NCBI GenBank assembly: GCA_928724745.1
Contig: CAKMXJ010000001.1
Location: 124,001-188,000 of the forward strand
Origin: Anthracocystis setariae
Taxonomy: Eukaryota > Basidiomycota > Ustilaginomycetes > Ustilaginales > Ustilaginaceae
Length of the DNA stretch: 64,000 nucleotides
Direction: 5' to 3'
A program made the position numbers and the translations under genes. The notes beneath the pieces are model-generated. The model was not told the DNA's origin and searched no databases. It was given only the letters and a program-made list of their open reading frames with translations. This document shows positions 11,322-21,119 of this stretch, one piece after another. Each line of letters begins with the position of its first letter. The first letter of the stretch is position 1.

Positions 11322-14300
11322 TCTGTCTGCTTCTGCCGCGACTCGGATCTGGAAGGCCAGCCTGGCTGAGCTGGGATGGGATGGAGAACTTGCAAAACGC
11401 GCGTGCGCCAGAGCGGCGGGCCCGACTGCCTCCTTAGGCCAAAGGGGAATAAAAAAAAAATTAGAGAAGAGGTCGGTCGCTTTGGAGATTTGGGTCATAC
11501 TGTATATTGAAAGATTGGACTGCTGCTGGGTTGGCCGAATGATGCTTTGATGCTGAATGTCAGGAGCAGGTGCTGCCGCTTGCGCGTTTGGTTGGTTGGA
11601 TGTGCACTGCACCTTCTCGGAATTTGTCATTTTTCATCTCAACTTCGTCTGTGCTGGAGGAGCAGACGTGGCTTGGATATACAGTTACTATTCGACTAAT
11701 GATTGGAGGTGTACGAAAAGGAGGCGTGGAATTGCAAATGGAGCTGGAGCAGCAAAGAAAGGAAGGGGGGGAAAAGCTTGTTCCGTGCTGGTTTCCGTCC
11801 AGGTCTGGTGCCTTACACATGTGAACGAAAGACCTGGGCTGTCAAGAAGGTCGGCCGTGCTGACTTTGGTGGAGCTTTGACAAGCGATTCAAGCTGCCAA
11901 CATCCGTGTGGGTTGCCATAGACAACTGATATGAGGTTTATGTAGTGTACTGCGTCGAAATCCTTGTTATCGCCTTGTAGAACTCTGTCAGCAGCAGATG
12001 GTTTTCAAGCCCGGCCGATCGCGGCATGTGCATGCTAATCTCAGGTGTGGCTCGCTCAAGTCTCGTATGCTTGGCTTTGTGAGCTTCAGAGAACTCGTAT
12101 ACCTTGGCTGCAATGGCCTGTCCACCTTGGTTTCTCTAAGACGATGGTCGACTTTGGTGGATCCGTCAAGATACGGTTGCGACGACGTCCTCTCCCGCTG
12201 ACCATGGTACCGATCTGTATACATCGGGTCAGCATCGGGTCCAAGACAGGAGAAAGCATCCTTCGTCAGAATTTGTCCGTTCCTAGAATTCGTAGCGGAG
12301 GTTACGAAAAACCAAAGCAAATTCGGGAGAAAAAGAGGGTCAAGAAAATAAGGTAGTAAGGTCATGCGGTCACTACCTGGATCGGGGAGAATCGTAAAAG
12401 CGATCTGTCGATCATCTTTCAGAACGGTGTTTCCCCTACAAGCACAACCTATTCGGCAGTTCTTCCTCACCTTCCACGGGACATCCGAAGAGCACGCCTG
12501 CCCACCAAAACCGCAAAGTTGCAGACTACGAACGAGGCCGTCATATCAAATAATACGTCGAAAGAGTTCAGGGAGACTGCTCAATGAACAAAGGGCGACT
12601 TATTTCATGGCGCCCACATTGTCTCGCCAATGGGCAATGAGGCGATGCAACGATGGAGCCTTCTCAGCACAACTTCAAAACACTGGCACCGAAAGGAACC
12701 CTTCACCGTATGAAAAGGCGATCGGAGAGCGATGGGGAAGGCCAAGAGATACACCACAGCTCATGCCAGTCGCGAGCGTTCACTAGCCAGAAGTCAAGGT
12801 GCCCTAGACTAGTCTCTGCCAGGGGCTTGAGCAATAGGTCAAGGCAGTTCCATACACGTCAGTACAGCACGGCACTCGGCGTCTGGAAGAATACAACAAG
12901 CCAGGAATGCGTCGAGACTCCGAGCCGGTTGACCGTACGGTACTGGTACTGCATTGCAACATCAGCTACGACTGTGCCGAACAGTTCCAGGTGCACCACC
13001 GCCTGGACTCCAAAAATATTGTGAATGCCTATCGGTTCTGTAACGCAGATCTGCAAACCAGCGCAAGATCAAGAGAATGAAGCGAAAGCTGAAGCCAGCT
13101 GGAGATCAGACAACAACGCTGCCGAAAGCTGCCGTGGCTCTTTTGTCGGCGTTTCTGAAAGTAATAGTGACGGAGATGGCGTCAAAGGCTGTGCAGCCAC
13201 GACGTGCGTGATTGCACGTTCGAGACGTCACAACCTGCCCACAAAAACATGGCTTCAGCCAAAATGCATGGTCCAAGCACGAATATCTGAATGTGAAACT
13301 GGACTGGACTGTGAGGTGAGGTGCAATGCAGTTGGGAAGAGGCAAGTGTGTACGCACGGTCCAGTCTGTCCAGATTCACATCATCGTGCCTGCGGTTCGG
13401 AAATCCCGCCTGGAGAAAAAAAAAAAAAAAGGACGCTGCACTGCTATACTACCTTACTGCACCGTACTGTGACTGCAACTGCAAGGATGTCTCTGTGTTG
13501 CTGTGTTGCTCTTTTTCAACGATAACGATTTGCCGTTCCGTGCGCACGTCCAGACTGGCAGACCAAGCCATTCGTCCTCGACTTTCAACGTAACGTGGTC
13601 ACTGGAAGGCAACAGAGGGCCTTGCGCAATCGTGCCTAGGCGATCCGTCGGCTCTCCTTTGCATCACATGAGCCGTTATCCTAGCGCAGTTGGATGTCGC
13701 AAGCTGGGGTGAGACTGGAATGGAAAAGAAAAGTCCGACCTGTCAAAGCGGTCGGACTAGCCTGCGAACTCAGCTGACCCTTTCAAAAGACCTCATCCAG
13801 CCTGGCAAAGCAATACTGTATCCAAAAATGTTCTGAAGGTCTGCAGCCTCTTGATTAGCCCGCCGACGTGCTCAAGAGGCTGCTATTAATATCTGGAGAT
13901 GGAGAGCATTGTCCTGTGATACTGCCGTCACCGTTGCTTACCGATGAGCAAAGGCACCGAACGACTGTCTGTCTCCCGAAAGCCACGCGGGTGGAGGGAC
14001 ACAGTGACGCATTTTTCTTGCACGGTAAAGTACTGCAAAGTATTATGATGTGAAGGTAGCTTTGAGGCAGGCACGCAGCCGACGAGGGGTTTTGTATCGT
14101 GCTTGCGCCTCATCATTCTTACTGCTGTACCTCGCTTGTAGAGTCGCCCTGGAATGTCCTGTGCACGGTGCAGATTCACAGTCCACGGGGCAACACGAAC
14201 TTGACTTGACCGAAGGGTTGCACGTTCTCGTAGTATCTCGCCTTTCCGTGGAATGATGATCGCCGTCCGACTGCCTAGTGAGACCGCTGCCAGGCATTAT

Positions 14301-14330
14301 GTCTGTGCGCGGAAGTTCTTGCCTGAAGGG

Positions 14331-14337
14331 TATATAT
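14331..14337 (+). promoter_or_regulatory. TATA box of the Ddr48-like gene
   Basis: TATATAT lies 89 bases before the ATG at 14420. It is followed by a C/A-rich leader (CCACAACACG, CAACATCTTCACATC) of the kind seen ahead of highly expressed fungal genes. One AGGGG, the core of a stress-response element, is near 14085; a single copy is weak evidence. Confidence 0.55.
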
Positions 14338-14419
14338 GCTGGAACCCTCGCCACATCTTCCCGTTAACTCCACGCCCACAACACGTTCCAACATCTTCAC
14401 ATCGTAATCAGTTTTCAAC

Positions 14420-15097
14420 ATGGACAGCTTCATCAACAAGGCCAAAGAGTTCGCCGGCTCCGAGCAGGGCCAGAACATGATCAACCAGTTCACTGGCGGC
14501 AAGAACAACAACAACAACAACAACAACAGCAACAACTCGTCTTCGGGCTTCGGCAGCAACAACGACGACTCGTACGGCAACAACAACTCGAACAGCGGTA
14601 GCGGTGGCTACGGCAACAACTCTTCGTCCGGTGGCTTCGGCGGCAACAACAACAACGACGACGACAGTTACGGCAACAACAACTCTTCGTCCGGTGGCTT
14701 CGGCCGCAATAACAACGACAACGACAGCTACGGCAGCAGCAACAACAACAATAACAACTCTTCGTCGTTCGGAGGCTCTGCTGGTCGCGGTGGCAACTCT
14801 GGCGGCTACGGCAACGACTCGTCGAGCGACTCGTACGGCTCCGGAGGCAACAACTCTTACGGTTCCGGGGGCAACGACTCGTACGGTTCAGGAGGTAACG
14901 ACTCTTACGGTAGCTCCGGTGGCCTTGGTGGTGGCCGTGGCGGCAACAGCGGCGGCTATGGCAACGACTCTAGCGACTCGTACGGTTCGGAAGGCAACAA
15001 CTCTTACGGAGGCTCGGGTGGCCGTGGCGGCAACTCCGGTGGTTACGGAGGCTCTGACTCTTACGGATCCGGTAACAACAACAACGATGACTACTAA
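14420..15097 (+). CDS. Ddr48-like Asn/Gly/Ser/Tyr-rich repeat protein
   Basis: A 225-residue single-exon protein. The first 27 residues (MDSFINKAKEFAGSEQGQNM...) form a plausible amphipathic helix. The rest is low complexity: irregular repeats of SYGSGGND, SYGNNNSSSGGFG and NNNN, plus a few Arg-Gly-Gly steps. The SYGS/NND repeats resemble Ddr48, the yeast stress-induced flocculent protein, whose biochemical role is poorly defined; the resemblance is of composition and repeat type. Such Tyr/Gly/Asn-rich proteins often form condensates, which is only inferred here. The gene stands alone between large noncoding stretches and has a clear TATA box, suggesting inducible, strong expression. There is no signal peptide, so secretion is not supported. 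The repeats use mostly C-ending codons (AAC, GGC, TCG), so this is an actively coded repeat and not microsatellite drift. Confidence 0.8.
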   Translation: MDSFINKAKEFAGSEQGQNMINQFTGGKNNNNNNNNSNNSSSGFGSNNDDSYGNNNSNSGSGGYGNNSSSGGFGGNNNNDDDSYGNNNSSSGGFGRNNNDNDSYGSSNNNNNNSSSFGGSAGRGGNSGGYGNDSSSDSYGSGGNNSYGSGGNDSYGSGGNDSYGSSGGLGGGRGGNSGGYGNDSSDSYGSEGNNSYGGSGGRGGNSGGYGGSDSYGSGNNNNDDY

Positions 15098-15550
15098 GCA
15101 TTTCGTTTGACCATCATGCGTACGCACCAATTTGTCATACCTTGATTTATTCGTTCATAATGGATTGAAACAAAACCTTGAAACGATCGAATGTCATTTG
15201 TGCGTTTGTGTTTTAGTCAGCGACGACGTTTGAAGTGAGTCTACGACGCTTGCTACCTTCGTGGATGGTGGAGGTGGGTTCTATGTCGGATGTACCGATC
15301 AATCGGTGCCAAGGCGCCAATTTTCGGATGTCCCGCCGTGATGTGGTGGACAACTGTGTTACGCGCGGAATCCCGCAGGTCCGCGTTAGCTTTCATAACC
15401 CTCCATATTTCCTTCCTGACTTCACTCTTGATGGGCGAATTCTCGCTCATCGTGCTACGCCGATTCAAGGGTTGAGGGTACTGCGTTTGCTTCTTCACCT
15501 CATGAGACCATATCGATTCTTGCGGTGCACTGTAGGTTAGGGGGGGCAAT
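15098..15550. other. Intergenic, Ddr48-like to SWI5
   Basis: About 450 bases holding the 3' end of the Ddr48-like transcript and the upstream region of the next + strand gene. An in-frame TAG at 15533 precedes the ATG at 15551. No other element was recognised. Confidence 0.6.
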
Positions 15551-16216
15551 ATGAGGAGGTCAGCTTCTCCATCGAAAGCGTCAACCTCGGCACCGTCGCC
15601 CGTCGCGCGGATTCGTCGGGACCACTCTGAGAACGTGCTCAAAACCGCCTTCAAACCCCCCACCGGCCTAAACACCCAACCCAAACCACCCTCCACCTCT
15701 GACCCCCCATCGGGCCAATCCTCCGCGGTAGCATCCTCGCCGGCTCGACGACAAGTTCGCGTTAAAAGCATCGATGAACTCGAACACGAAGTAGCCGCGA
15801 TGGAAGCTGTCTTATCGTAAGTCCCCCGTCCCCCCCCATTCGAGTCAGATCCAAAGGGGGATTAAGGCTGATCAGTATCGCTTCTTCGATAGTGAAAGAT
15901 TGACATCGCACAATGCGGAGCGAAAAGCGAAGCGACTTTTCGAACAACAGCCACACCAAATCGTAGCCGAGTACATCTCACTCCTAACAACTTACAACAA
16001 GGTCAAAGACTCAACCCAGATCATCTTCGACAAGGTAAAAATCCCCTACCCCCCCTCCCCCCACTCCCCCTGCTTCCACTTTGCTTTGATTCTATTCGTC
16101 CCATTGGTATTAACTTCAGTATGGTGGTTTTCGATGTGAGACAGATGGCCGAGAAAGAACAGCTTCCGGCGAAAGCTATCCACGCTCGCTACGGAGTAGC
16201 CGAGTCAGACGATTAA
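15551..16216 (+). CDS. SWI5: Swi5/Sae3-family recombination mediator, three exons
   Basis: Predicted exons are 15551-15816, 15893-16034 and 16145-16216, giving 159 residues. Intron 1 (15817-15892) runs GTAAGT to GATAG with a CTGAT branch-like site; intron 2 (16035-16144) runs GTAAAA to GACAG with TTAAC before it. Joining keeps frame exactly and yields a continuous domain. About 65 Ser/Pro/Arg-rich residues come first, then a helix with IDELEHEVAAMEAVL, then the Swi5 signature: YISLLTTYNKVKDSTQ, a DKMAEKEQLPAKAI block, and the terminal RYGV followed by Glu-Ser-Asp-Asp. In Swi5/Sae3 proteins the matching blocks are H-I-x-L-L-H-x-Y-N-E-I-(K/R)-D and (R/L)FG(V/L) close to the C-terminus. The family partners Sfr1/Mei5 to load and stabilise Rad51 (or Dmc1) filaments in the nucleus. 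Each exon alone is small, so the gene is easily missed. Exact splice sites are my inference. Confidence 0.85.
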
Positions 16217-16446
16217 ATCCTACCATGTCCCTTTGAGCTCGAAACATATCCGAACAGCAAAGTACAAGTTCAGCACATCATACTCTTGCAAGCACGCACC
16301 AATCGCATCGGTCCATCTCGTCGACCCCTCCATCAATCGCATTGATTCATTCTCACCTCTTCACCTCTTCAAATCCACTTTCGTGACCACACACCCAAAC
16401 TTGAACTCAGAGTGATAATATGAGCAATGGCATTGAAAACAACAGC

Positions 16447-18102
16447 CTAGGTAACCCTATTCTCCACTCCACCCGCAGACGGCAGCGGCGGCGGCGGAGG
16501 CGGTGGTGGTCTGACCCCATAAGAAGGAAAATTCCTTCTACTCAACAAGAGGCCCTTCAAGCTGCGAATTTCGGCCTTGACCTGACCGAGATCGCCGGAC
16601 TTGGGACTCTCTGCACCGTTTCCGGCATTCGAATCAGCCGCACCCGCGCCTAAGCGCAACGCACTGTACCCACTGCCGTAAGCGGTGGACGAGTTGGCTG
16701 CAAATGCATGTGTCGAGATATCTGCGTTCAAGCTGACCAGAGCGGTTTTAAGGCCAGTGAGGCTGGTCGAGCCACTTGCCGAGCTAGCGCTGGTGGTGGA
16801 AGACGACGACGACGACGACGACTGGGTGTGCTTGAGTTTCTTCTGGTATGCGCCGTACGGGTCGAATTCGAGTCCGTCGTCGTCTTCAGATCCGACTTCC
16901 TCTTCGTCCTCGTCTTCCCATTCGTCCGAGCCGGAGCCGGAGCCAGCGTCAGCCACAGTCGCCGATCGAGCGTTGGTGCGGGTGGTGGAAACACTGGATG
17001 CGGTAGCATGCTCAGTACGACGATCGGAGAGATCGCCTTTGAGTGCTTCCGCCAGTCGCGCCATGCTGTCGCGGATGGGCGTCATGAGGTCGATGGGTTC
17101 AAGCTTAGGCGCAGCCGGTTGGATGGTGCCTTCGCCCTCCACATCCGACCCGTTCTCCGAACCTTCCTTCCGCTCGTCAAACAGCAAAGGTGTCTTGGCA
17201 TCTACCACAACGTCCGTCCCCGGCAAAACTACCTTTTCGGTTGTGCTCCCGTCATCGTTGCCAATCTGCGTCGACTTGACGCCTTCCTTATCGCTCTCGG
17301 CAGAAGCGGCAACTTCGTCGTGAAAGTGAACTTTCTTGAGCACGCCTTTGAGCGGCAAGGTGGTAGATGAAGAGGCTGTGCTGTCGTCAGCGCTAATGCG
17401 AGCATGCTGGACGGGAACATAGGTTGCAAGATTTGAAACGTTGCCCCTGAGCTTGTCGAACAGGACGATGTGGTGCTTGAGGATGATGCTACGTGCATCG
17501 AACATGGCGGTGATCTTGGGCAGGATGTAGGCTCGGTATGCTGAGACTACGAGCGCTGTCACTCCACCGCCGAACATCATCATGTAGCTGAGGGTACGGA
17601 AGAACTGTAGCAAAACCTGGTATCGTGTGAGAGGAGACACTGGCTGGCTTCCGTTCGACGCTTGAGTTGCTGGTGACGCACGGTGGGCGGTAGGTGGATC
17701 GTAGTACAGCGCCAAGGGCGAATTCGGATACGACTTGGGCGGTAGGGCGATCTTATCTGCATTGATGGGATCGTCGAACTGACGGGCTGCGAGCTCGAAT
17801 GCATCGATACCTTCTGGTTGAGACTGAGCAGGGTTGTGGGACGAACCACTGAGACCGTCAACGGGAGACTTTGCATCGTTGAAGGCGCGAGTGATCTCGT
17901 CTTCGGTGAGGCCTTTGGATCGTAGGAACTCGCGCTTGTCTTTGTCTGAAGCGGATTCCGAGATGTTGGCGGATGTGAGGAAACGTGTGGCTTGTGCCAG
18001 GATGTGTGATCTGTCCGAGACTGGTGGAGAAATCTCTGTCGGTGAGGTGACGGTGGAAGTGCCCTCACCGACCTTACTGCCGTTGTTGCCATCAGTCGTC
18101 AT
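16447..18102 (-). CDS. PEX14: Peroxisomal docking peroxin Pex14
   Basis: 551 residues from the ATG at 18102. The frame stays open upstream to 18603, but the upstream residues have no Pex14 character, so the ATG just before the conserved domain is chosen. The Pex14 N-terminal domain, which binds the import receptor Pex5 and Pex19, spans about residues 31-77 and includes the diagnostic FLRSKGLTEDEITRAF. A hydrophobic segment at about 168-188 (LSYMMMFGGGVTALVVSAY) is the expected single membrane span of this peroxisomal membrane protein. A long Ser/Asp/Glu-rich tail follows, with an acidic run (EWEDEDEEEVGSEDDD), and near the end a run of eight prolines after SYGVRP. Pex14 forms the docking and translocation pore for PTS1/PTS2 cargo. 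No introns are needed. The gene is convergent with the SWI5 candidate, 230 bases away. Confidence 0.93.
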   Translation of the reverse strand: MTTDGNNGSKVGEGTSTVTSPTEISPPVSDRSHILAQATRFLTSANISESASDKDKREFLRSKGLTEDEITRAFNDAKSPVDGLSGSSHNPAQSQPEGIDAFELAARQFDDPINADKIALPPKSYPNSPLALYYDPPTAHRASPATQASNGSQPVSPLTRYQVLLQFFRTLSYMMMFGGGVTALVVSAYRAYILPKITAMFDARSIILKHHIVLFDKLRGNVSNLATYVPVQHARISADDSTASSSTTLPLKGVLKKVHFHDEVAASAESDKEGVKSTQIGNDDGSTTEKVVLPGTDVVVDAKTPLLFDERKEGSENGSDVEGEGTIQPAAPKLEPIDLMTPIRDSMARLAEALKGDLSDRRTEHATASSVSTTRTNARSATVADAGSGSGSDEWEDEDEEEVGSEDDDGLEFDPYGAYQKKLKHTQSSSSSSSSTTSASSASGSTSLTGLKTALVSLNADISTHAFAANSSTAYGSGYSALRLGAGAADSNAGNGAESPKSGDLGQVKAEIRSLKGLLLSRRNFPSYGVRPPPPPPPPLPSAGGVENRVT

Positions 18103-18630
18103 GATTCCAGCAATCCCCGAACGACGGAGTGACGGTGGTGATGATGGTGGTAGTATATCAGCGAGAGTGGAGGCATGCAGGGTTGAAGTTGGATGCGCCA
18201 ACCACACAAACACAGTCCGACACGGTACTAGTAACTGTATTTGCCTTCGGGAAAGTGGATGCGGTTGAAAGACCGGTGCCGGCTCAGCGCCTGCTGCTGC
18301 TAAGCGGAACGTCACATTTTCTCGCGCGAGAATTTGTTCCTCCACGCTTGCTTGGCAGCATTCAACATATACTTTGCTTCTGCAAACCTTCGCTTCCTTG
18401 CTCATTACATGGACAATACGAGAGGAGCGTACCTCCTTGCAAGCGACGACGGCGAGATTATCTGAATTCAAGCTGCAATTCTTGCGTACGATGCGCCAAA
18501 ACAGGAACAATGTCAAGCTATAGAGTCTTTGGCCGAGGAAGAAATAAAAAATAATCAGAATGGACTGGACGCAAGCGTCAAAAGGTATCGTACTACAACG
18601 CAAAGCAAACCGAAAGGAGAAAGGACTTGT
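18103..18630. other. Intergenic, GDI1 3' end to PEX14 start
   Basis: About 530 bases between two minus-strand genes. The PEX14 frame remains open across almost all of it, without domain similarity. It most likely holds the GDI1 3' untranslated region and the PEX14 promoter. Confidence 0.6.
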
Positions 18631-20114
18631 CTAAGCCTGAACCTGAGCTTCGGCCTCTTCACGCTTCTTGAGCACAAGCTTCTGGCCGTTGGTGATGCGT
18701 CTCCAGACGTCGTGAACGTCGTCGACGACGGTCTCGAAATGCGAGGTGGCATCGTAAGATCGTGTGACAAAGATGTTGTCCTCCTTGCCGCTGTCGGTGG
18801 GCTCTTCAAGTGGGCTGATGGCCACAAACTTGTCGAGGATGGGACCGAGGAGATCGAGACCGGGTCGAAGCTCGAGCTCGGGCTTGTCGGTCTCGACGAT
18901 GGTCGAGACCTGAGCGACGTAAAAGTCGCGGGCGGCGATGTTCTGTGCGTTGGAGACTTCGGAAATGTAAATGTCGTGCTTTCGGCCAACCTGGTTCTGG
19001 GGAATGATGAGCTGGACCGAGTCCGAGTTGTCGGTGTTGGGGATGGGGTGCTTCATGATGCAAATTGCGCGCACGACCTTGCCAGTCTCGCGCACCTTTT
19101 CCTTGCCGGCGATAGGCGTGCGGAAGTAGCTGGGGTCGCCGATGAGCATGTCGGCCTTGACGGTTTCGTCGCCGCTACGAACGCCGACAAATTTGCCAGT
19201 CTCGGCATCGACAACGATCTCGTCCACGGGCTTGTCGAGCATGTAGGTACCGCCGTAGATGGCCGAGAGACGAGCAAAAGCCTGAGGAAGCTCACCGAGG
19301 CCGTAGAGCGGGTAGATGTAGGGCGACTTGCCGTAGCGAGCCATAGAGGAAGTGTAGAGGATGATGCGGTCGTAAGTTTCACGAGCGGGACGCTGGAGGT
19401 ACGAGTCGTCGAGGTGGAGAGCCATCGAGTGGCCGATAAAGTCCTTGGTACCGGGCTCGAGACCAAAGTAGTCGAAGATCTTGACCATGCTGTCCGAGTC
19501 GAGGTCGAGACCCTGGTGCGTGGCAGGGTCCGAGTCGCGCCAGTTCTGGATGAACTCGAAGAATTTTTTGGCGCGGCGCTTCTCGAACAAGCCCATGAGC
19601 GAGGAGCGGACGGCCTCCATCTCGGTAGCGGGCACCTTTGCGATCTTACCATCACGGTAGACGTACGATGCGGCAATCTGCTTGAACTCGAGGTACTTTG
19701 TGACATCGGTGTGGACGAGCATCTGGGTAAGCTCACCGTTGGCCATGATGAGCTTGGGGATGAGGTCAACAGCCCAATCACGGTCGCGACCCCAGTCCTT
19801 GGGAGGCTCGGCACCTGGACGGAACTTTTCGTAGAGCTGGGTAAGGTTGAGCGACGCCATCTCGCCACCATACACTTGGCCACGGTCAATGTGAAGAACC
19901 TTTTTGCCATCGACGGACAAGAGGGCCGAGATGACACACTCGGTCACACCGGTACCGAGGATTACGGCGTCTGTGTCGTTTCAAGTGAGCAATGCGTACC
20001 GAGCATATGGAAGACGCAGGGTGTGAGCCAAAATTGAATCAAGTTTATATGGCGGCAACAGATCAGGGCATAGGGAACGATGATGATTGCAAACTCACCG
20101 TACTTTTCATCCAT
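18631..20114 (-). CDS. GDI1: Rab GDP-dissociation inhibitor, two exons
   Basis: The main frame begins mid-fold at MTECVISALLSVDGKKVLHIDR, lacking the dinucleotide-fold start that every GDI has. The missing part lies upstream: ATG at 20114, a 16-nt first exon (20099-20114) coding MDEKY and the first base of the next codon, an intron (19971-20098) with a consensus GTGAGT donor and CAG acceptor, then a second exon from 19970. The join gives MDEKYDAVILGTGVTEC, matching the canonical N-terminus, for 451 residues in total, the normal GDI length of about 450. Family blocks include GGEMASLN, YIYPLYGLGELPQAFARL and YGGTYMLDKPVDEI. GDI extracts GDP-bound, prenylated Rab GTPases from membranes and recycles them through the cytosol; it is normally essential. 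The tail QVQA shows no prenylation signal, as expected for GDI. Confidence 0.96.
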
Positions 20115-21119
20115 GTTGGTATTGGTATCGAGTGGATTGTAATGATGTGGAGATGGAGGTGAAGCGGAGGCAATCGAGGTTGGTGCTTGCTTGCACAAGC
20201 TTGACGCAACTGAGGCGCCGCGCACTTTTGAATTTGGCTCAATACAATAGTGGCCACTACTGTAGTACTGTAGTAGTGAGTGTGAGCAGTCACACTCTGG
20301 CTGGCTTGACCGTTTTGCGATGCGATGCTATGCGGTGCGATGCACAAAAAAATAGGGCGATTGGGGCGATCTTAGCGCTGCGTACTGCGTGCTGCGTGTT
20401 GCTCTTTCGGCGCGCCTACAGTACTTTCGGCTTGCTCTTCGTTGGTAGTAATTCAACCACTCGCAATGTTGTTAGCTGCCACGATCAAACAATCGTTTCA
20501 AGAATTTGGATTGCATGACACCGACACGCTCCGCACGGTTTTAGGGGTTCAAAGTGGGGCGGCAGAGTGTGGAGGTCCGAGTTGGCTTGCTTGCTACGTT
20601 ACTTTGTTTAGTCTACAACATTGACTCGTCAGGCACATGCAGCTTAACACTCGTGCTCACAATCCACAGCCTAGATTCGTGTTCATGTGATTCGGATCGC
20701 AGTAGTGACATTGCTCAGTTGAGTGACAGATGAGCTCGTCGTATCAAGCTGCCGCCTGTGTTGCCAAATGCAAAATTGGCGCGCCGTTTTGCGTTTGGCG
20801 CACAGACTGTGTGTGACAGAGTGACGTTGCAAATCTGCAGCTTTCCCATTTCAATGCGTTGTGCGCCGACACATCACCCACCTCCCAACGGTGACATACA
20901 GTATAACAAAGCAGCGTCCGCATCCCTACCTCACCTTATCGGCACACATCGACCGACCGCCCGCCCTTGTCAGTCTATCCGCAAACCAAACTCTGGGCAG
21001 AGCAAAACTCGACTCAATTATGTCTGACTTGTAGAGCGCCACACATCTCAAACTGCACCCTCGAGAGGTACGCTCGAGGTCGTCCACTATCCACTTGACC
21101 TCGAGTGCAATTGTTCAAG
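20115..21119. other. Divergent promoter region, GDI1 / SMP-domain gene
   Basis: About 1 kb shared upstream of two divergently transcribed genes. It contains GTACTGTA motifs (about 20257-20276 and 20417-20425) and a short imperfect GCGATGC repeat near 20320-20342. No gene was recognised. Confidence 0.6.

Larger units (their letters stand above)
10773..14419. other. Gene-poor region between INO80 and the Ddr48-like gene
   Basis: It contains the promoter side of INO80 and the upstream region of the + strand gene at 14420. Frames of 100-170 codons exist on both strands, but none shows a domain, conserved-looking composition or a credible start context. Visible elements are a CGGA tetranucleotide tract (11294-11321), an A run (13416-13430), scattered GTACTG-like motifs, and a TATA box at 14331. 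Confidence 0.6.

Noticed and set aside
18103..18603. 167-residue N-terminal extension of PEX14
   Set aside because: The frame is open, but the conserved Pex14 domain begins shortly after the ATG at 18102, and the extra residues are Cys/Arg/Leu-rich without similarity to the family.
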